18,773 nt of DNA, taken from assembly GCA_035705495.1 (NCBI GenBank), contig DASSWB010000100.1, positions 1-18,773 on the forward strand. Direction: 5' to 3'. The DNA comes from DASSWB01 sp035705495. Its GTDB lineage: Bacteria > Bacteroidota > Bacteroidia > Flavobacteriales > Flavobacteriaceae. The position numbers and the translations under genes were made by a program. Numbering within the stretch: the first letter of the stretch is position 1; every line of letters begins with the position of its first letter. The notes below the pieces were generated by a model, which saw only the letters and a list, made by a program, of their open reading frames with translations, was not told where the DNA came from and ran no database searches. This document shows positions 15,409 to 18,773 of this stretch, piece by piece.

Positions 15409-16838
15409 TGCACACGAATAAGAAAACCAAAATAGTAGCTACCCTCGGACCGGCTACAAGTACAAAAGAGGTTCTGAATGACATGCTGAAAGCGGGTGTG
15501 AATGTATTCAGAATTAACTTTTCACATGCCGAATACGACGATGTAAAGCAAAGAATCGAAATGATTCGTGAACTGAGCAAAGAATTTGGATATAACACCG
15601 CGATTTTGGCCGATTTACAAGGCCCGAAACTAAGAATCGGTATGATGAAAGAGGAAGTGATTGTTTCGAAAGGGGACGAAATCACTTTTGTTACAGGAGA
15701 AGAATTTCAAGGGGATCGGGAAAAAGTTTATATGAATTATTCCAAATTTCCAAAAGATGTAAAAGCTGGTGAAAGAATACTTTTGGACGATGGAAAATTG
15801 ATATTTGAAGTTGTTTCCACCAATAAGGAAAATGAAGTTTTGGCCAAAGTCGTTCAAGGTGGACCGCTGCGTTCCAAAAAAGGTGTAAACCTTCCGAACA
15901 CAAAAATTTCTTTGCCCGCGCTGACCAAAAAAGATAAAAAGGACGCAATTTTCGCCATAGAACAACAAGTCGATTGGTTCGCATTATCCTTTGTCCGAAA
16001 CAATAAAGACATCGAAATGCTTCAGGATATCATCAAAGAACACAGCGATCATAAAATTCCGATTATCGCAAAAATCGAGAAACCTGAAGGCGTGGCAAAT
16101 ATTGATAAAATTGTTGCTGCTTGCGACGGAATTATGGTTGCCAGAGGTGATTTGGGTGTTGAAATTCCCGCCCAAGAAGTTCCTTTAATCCAGAAAAAAT
16201 TGGTGCTCAGAGCGAAACAAGCGCGGATTCCCGTAATTATTGCCACCCAAATGATGGAAACCATGATCAACAGCCTCACACCAACCCGTGCTGAGGTGAA
16301 TGACGTAGCAAACTCCGTTATGGACGGTGCCGATGCCGTAATGCTGAGCGGCGAAACCTCTGTGGGCAGTTATCCGGTTCAGGTGATCGAAAAAATGGCT
16401 TCTATTATTAAAAGTGTGGAAGAATCACCGCTTATCAAGGTTCCGCATGATCCGCCACATGTAATGACGAACCGCTATATTACCAAGGCGATTTGTTACC
16501 ACGCCGCGGTCATGGCCAACGAAATTAAAGCCAAGGCCATTTGTACTTTAACGAATAGTGGCTATACTGCTTTTCAAATTTCAGCGTGGCGCCCGGCATC
16601 CCATATTTTGGTTTTTACCTCCAATTATCGCATTCTCACACAACTAAACCTCCTTTGGGGTGTGCAAGCTTTTTTCTACGACAAATTTGTGAGCACCGAT
16701 GAAACCATTGAAGATATCAACCAAATTGCTGAATCTGAAGGATTTGTAAAACCGGGTGATTTCTCCATTAACTTGGCCGCCATGCCTATTTCAAACAAAG
16801 GAATGGTGAACACGTTAAGGGTTTCAGAGATTAAATAG
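15408..16838 (+). CDS. pyk: Pyruvate kinase
   Basis: This 476-residue enzyme transfers phosphate from phosphoenolpyruvate to ADP, the last step of glycolysis. Visible motifs are KIVATLGPAT (8-17), VFRINFSHA with Arg35, DLQGPKLRIG (69-78), the catalytic Lys222 with Glu224 in IIAKIEKPEG, ARGDLGVEIP with metal ligand Asp248, and MDGADAVMLSGETSVGSYP (305-323). The regulatory C-terminal domain is present and of normal size, with no extra PEP-utiliser domain. In the DLQGPK motif, Lys74 is at the position where many pyruvate kinases have glutamate, as in E. coli PykA. The start ATG overlaps the stop of the IPExxxVDY gene. A GC-rich hairpin region begins five bases after the stop. Confidence 0.96.
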   Translation: MHTNKKTKIVATLGPATSTKEVLNDMLKAGVNVFRINFSHAEYDDVKQRIEMIRELSKEFGYNTAILADLQGPKLRIGMMKEEVIVSKGDEITFVTGEEFQGDREKVYMNYSKFPKDVKAGERILLDDGKLIFEVVSTNKENEVLAKVVQGGPLRSKKGVNLPNTKISLPALTKKDKKDAIFAIEQQVDWFALSFVRNNKDIEMLQDIIKEHSDHKIPIIAKIEKPEGVANIDKIVAACDGIMVARGDLGVEIPAQEVPLIQKKLVLRAKQARIPVIIATQMMETMINSLTPTRAEVNDVANSVMDGADAVMLSGETSVGSYPVQVIEKMASIIKSVEESPLIKVPHDPPHVMTNRYITKAICYHAAVMANEIKAKAICTLTNSGYTAFQISAWRPASHILVFTSNYRILTQLNLLWGVQAFFYDKFVSTDETIEDINQIAESEGFVKPGDFSINLAAMPISNKGMVNTLRVSEIK

Positions 16839-16843
16839 TATTT

Positions 16844-16950
16844 GGGCGTTCCCACCGTCGCCGGAAAATGGCTCCGGTGGGCGCGCTTTCACTACTCTCT
16901 TTTTTTGAAAATAAAAAAGAGCTCAAACATGCCGTTCAATCGCTAACGCA
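16844..16950 (+). other. GC-rich foldable intergenic element after pyk (candidate structured RNA or dispersed repeat)
   Basis: Three helices can be drawn. Outer: GCGTT (16846-16850) with AACGC (16945-16949). Hairpin 1: CCCACCG (16851-16857) with CGGTGGG (16875-16881), plus an inner GCC/GGC (16860-16862/16870-16872). Hairpin 2: CTCTTTTTT (16897-16905) with AAAAAAGAG (16913-16921). Together they enclose a multi-branch junction. The element starts five bases after pyk. Hairpin 1 has no immediate U tract, so it is not a standard terminator, though it may help end pyk transcription. The helices are seen in the sequence; its being RNA is inference. Confidence 0.5.
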
Positions 16951-16959
16951 GACTTTTTT

Positions 16960-17071
16960 AAATTCCAAAATCCAAAATCATCAATCACCAATCACCAATC
17001 ACCAATCACCAGTTATCAATCACCACTTAACCATTCCGAAATTCCAAATTCCAAAATCAAAAATCAAACTT
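16960..17071. repeat. Heptanucleotide tandem repeat array between pyk and dinB
   Basis: The sequence can be read as 16 consecutive 7-base units without a phase break. It begins AAATTCC, AAAATCC and AAAATCA, has three exact CCAATCA copies (16988-17008) with TCAATCA flankers, and ends CCAAATT, CCAAAAT, CAAAAAT and CAAACTT. The last two to three units overlap the final codons and stop of dinB. It has no spacers and is not a CRISPR array. Confidence 0.8.
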
Positions 17072-18148
17072 CAGCTGAACTGCGATTTCTTCCTGTTTTT
17101 CTTTTTGATCCGTATTGAAATTTGAGAGAGAAATTCCCAATAATCGGACGGAATCTTTCATTTTTTCCTGAAACAAAAGCTCTTTGATGGTTTCCATAAT
17201 TAATTCCTTGGAGGCAACAAATACGGAAAGGGTTTTACTTCTCGTTTGAAGCGTAAAATCGCTATATTTTATTTTTAAAGTAATCGTTTTGCCCGCGACC
17301 TTGCTTTTGGTTAATCGCTGTTCCACTTCTTCTGCAATATAGGTGAGTCGTTCCAGCATAAAAATTTCCGAAGAAATATTTTCGTCAAAAGTATGTTCAG
17401 ATCCCAAGGATTTTCTTGTTCGGTGTGGCTTGACTTCACTAATATGAATTCCGCGTACAACATTATAATAATGTTCTCCACTTTTGCCAAAGTTTTCATT
17501 CAAGAAATCGGATGTTTTCGATTTTAAATCCTTTCCCGTAAAAATTCCGAATTGGTACATCTTTTCCGCAGTGACTTTTCCAATTCCAAAAAATTTGCGA
17601 ATGTCGAGAACTTCCAAAAATCCCTCAACTTCTTCAGGATTGATTGTTTTTTGTCCGTTGGGCTTGTTGATATCACTGGCAATTTTGGCAACAAATTTAT
17701 TAATGGAAATTCCCGCGGAAGCATTCAGTCCTGTTTTCTCTTTTATTTTCGCTCTGATTTCCTCCGCGATCATTGTCGCACTCGGATTTCCTTTTTTATT
17801 TTCGGTTACGTCCAAATAAGCTTCATCCAAAGAGAGTGGTTCCACCAAATCTGTGTATTCATAAAAAATTTTCCGAATCTGATTTGAAATTTCGCGATAC
17901 CGATCAAACCTCGGGTTCACAAAAATCAACGGCGGACAAATTTTCTTGGCAATCATACTGCTCATTGCACTTTTCACACCAAATTTTCTTGCCTCATAAC
18001 TTGCTGCGGCAACAACGCCACGTTCGGCATTTCCACCAACAGCAATAGGTTTTCCAAGCAAATCAGGATTGTCCAGTTGCTCTACAGATGCATAAAAGGC
18101 ATCCATGTCCACATGAATAATTTTGCGTAAAACTGGTTGATTTTCCAC
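17057..18148 (-). CDS. dinB: DNA polymerase IV (Y-family translesion polymerase)
   Basis: This 363-residue error-prone polymerase copies past damaged bases. Catalytic residues are visible: Asp14 in HVDMDAFYASVEQ, and Asp108 and Glu109 in PLSLDEAYLDV. The likely steric gate is Tyr19. The thumb helix-hairpin-helix (FFGIGKVTAEKM, 186-197) and the little-finger domain (about 245-345) follow. The C-terminus QLKFDF fits the sliding-clamp binding consensus. The start codon is GTG at 18148, with a TAA four codons before it and no earlier ATG. The last three codons and the stop lie in the heptanucleotide array. Convergent with pyk and divergent from the oxidoreductase gene. No clear SOS-type operator is seen; the only nearby -7-like box (TAAATTTA) lies almost on the start codon. 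Confidence 0.95.
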   Translation of the reverse strand: MENQPVLRKIIHVDMDAFYASVEQLDNPDLLGKPIAVGGNAERGVVAAASYEARKFGVKSAMSSMIAKKICPPLIFVNPRFDRYREISNQIRKIFYEYTDLVEPLSLDEAYLDVTENKKGNPSATMIAEEIRAKIKEKTGLNASAGISINKFVAKIASDINKPNGQKTINPEEVEGFLEVLDIRKFFGIGKVTAEKMYQFGIFTGKDLKSKTSDFLNENFGKSGEHYYNVVRGIHISEVKPHRTRKSLGSEHTFDENISSEIFMLERLTYIAEEVEQRLTKSKVAGKTITLKIKYSDFTLQTRSKTLSVFVASKELIMETIKELLFQEKMKDSVRLLGISLSNFNTDQKEKQEEIAVQLKFDF

Positions 18149-18198
18149 TCTGTAAATTTAGGAAAACAACGAGTAAACTCATTGGAAATATAATTGAG

Positions 18199-18232
18199 TT
18201 GTATAAAAACATTTGATATTCCCCTATCTTTG
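18199..18232 (+). promoter_or_regulatory. Bacteroidetes-type promoter of the right-edge oxidoreductase gene
   Basis: TTG (18199-18201), 23 bases, then TATCTTTG (18225-18232), a perfect TAnnTTTG box. The leader to the ATG at 18255 would be about 16 bases. Confidence 0.45.
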
Positions 18233-18254
18233 GAAAAGAAGAATTTTTTCAAAT

Positions 18255-18773
18255 ATGAAAACAGCAATCATCATAGGTTCAACAGGATTAACCGGGAGTA
18301 TTTTACTTGAAAAACTGCTTCAAGATGTGCGCTATGGAAATATTAAACTGTTTTCCCGCAGCAGTGTTGGAATTGAAAATGCCAAAATTGAAGAACATCT
18401 TGTCAATCTTTTCGAACTTGAAAAATACAAAGAACTGTTTACTGCGGATGAGGTTTTTTGTTGTATTGGCACTACCCAAAAGAGGACTCCCGATAAAACC
18501 ACTTATCACAAAATAGATTACGGAATTCCCGTCAACGCGGCAAAACTGGCCAAGGAAAATGGAATCTCGACTTTTTTGGTGATTTCGGCTTTGGGAGCAA
18601 ATCCTGAGAGTCGGTTTTTTTATAATAGGACCAAAGGGGAAATGGAACGCGATGTTTTAAAACAAAAAATTCCGCAGACCTATTTTTTTCAACCTTCATT
18701 AATCGCCGGAGACCGGAAAGAAAACCGGCCGTTTGAATATGCTTGGAAAAAAGTAATGAAACTCGGAGATCAT
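18255..18773 (+). CDS. NAD(P)-binding atypical short-chain dehydrogenase-like protein, N-terminal part (runs off window)
   Basis: The frame is open from the ATG at 18255 to the last base (173 codons), so the C-terminus is missing. The N-terminus MKTAIIIGSTGLTGSILLEKLL has the GxxGxxG dinucleotide-binding turn of a Rossmann fold (residues 8-14). CCIGTTQ (69-75) corresponds to the strand after the fourth helix, and VISALGA (109-115) with YNRTK (Tyr123, Lys127) matches the Ser/Tyr-x-x-x-Lys arrangement of the family. FFQPSLIAGDR (144-154) is typical of NAD(P)H-binding proteins related to the HTATIP2/TIP30 group. The substrate is unknown. The gene diverges from dinB and has its own likely promoter. 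Confidence 0.82.
   Translation, partial: MKTAIIIGSTGLTGSILLEKLLQDVRYGNIKLFSRSSVGIENAKIEEHLVNLFELEKYKELFTADEVFCCIGTTQKRTPDKTTYHKIDYGIPVNAAKLAKENGISTFLVISALGANPESRFFYNRTKGEMERDVLKQKIPQTYFFQPSLIAGDRKENRPFEYAWKKVMKLGDH

Noticed and set aside
16983..17024. CRISPR-like direct repeats
   Set aside because: Units are only 7 bases, contiguous and without spacers, and there are no cas genes.
16868..17125. Plus-strand frame of 85 codons with NHQSP-like repeats
   Set aside because: It is a translation of the hairpin region and the heptanucleotide array, then runs antisense into dinB; the repeats come from the DNA array, not a protein.
18171..18180. GAGT-AA-ACTC inverted repeat upstream of dinB as an SOS operator
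   Set aside because: Arms are only four bases and it matches no known LexA box that I can name.

Overview
The window comes from a member of the Bacteroidetes, most likely a Flavobacteriaceae-type organism. It is AT-rich, ribosome-binding sites look weak, and many genes are preceded by the Bacteroidetes promoter pattern (TTTG, about 17-23 bases, TAnnTTTG). The gene content fits: an OmpA protein with thrombospondin type 3 repeats, the long form of PurF, an IPExxxVDY-family gene beside pyk, and the acpP-fabF-rnc cluster diverging from purN-rnhA-pfkB-purF. It is almost entirely chromosomal housekeeping sequence. I see no insertion sequence, phage gene, CRISPR array, tRNA or rRNA.

Layout. (1) 1-7387, all minus strand: a UvrD-type helicase-nuclease (AddA-like), kbl, a small outer-membrane barrel protein, its larger OmpA paralogue, and the first 244 codons of an AddB-like partner that runs off the left edge. 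The two recombination-repair subunits bracket an amino-acid gene and two envelope genes. (2) 7550-8158, plus strand: a Mn-type superoxide dismutase with its own promoter and terminator. (3) 8419-12408, minus strand: purN, rnhA, a PfkB-family kinase and purF, a purine-synthesis-centred group. (4) 12576-16838, plus strand: acpP, fabF, rnc, an IPExxxVDY gene and pyk, covering fatty acid synthesis, RNA processing and the last step of glycolysis. (5) 16839-17056: a gap between convergent genes that holds a GC-rich foldable element followed by a 7-base-period repeat array. (6) 17057-18148, minus strand: DNA polymerase IV (dinB). (7) 18255 to the right edge: the start of an NAD(P)-binding short-chain-dehydrogenase-like protein.

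Four genes (the AddA-like gene, purN, rnhA, dinB) appear to start with TTG or GTG. Terminator hairpins sit directly against the starts of purF and the AddB-like gene, so those two genes may be expressed by read-through. The least explained sequence is 16844-17071: a candidate structured element, starting five bases after the pyk stop, and a heptanucleotide array that reaches into the last codons of dinB. Everything else is explained by known families, although several proteins carry lineage-specific residue changes described below.
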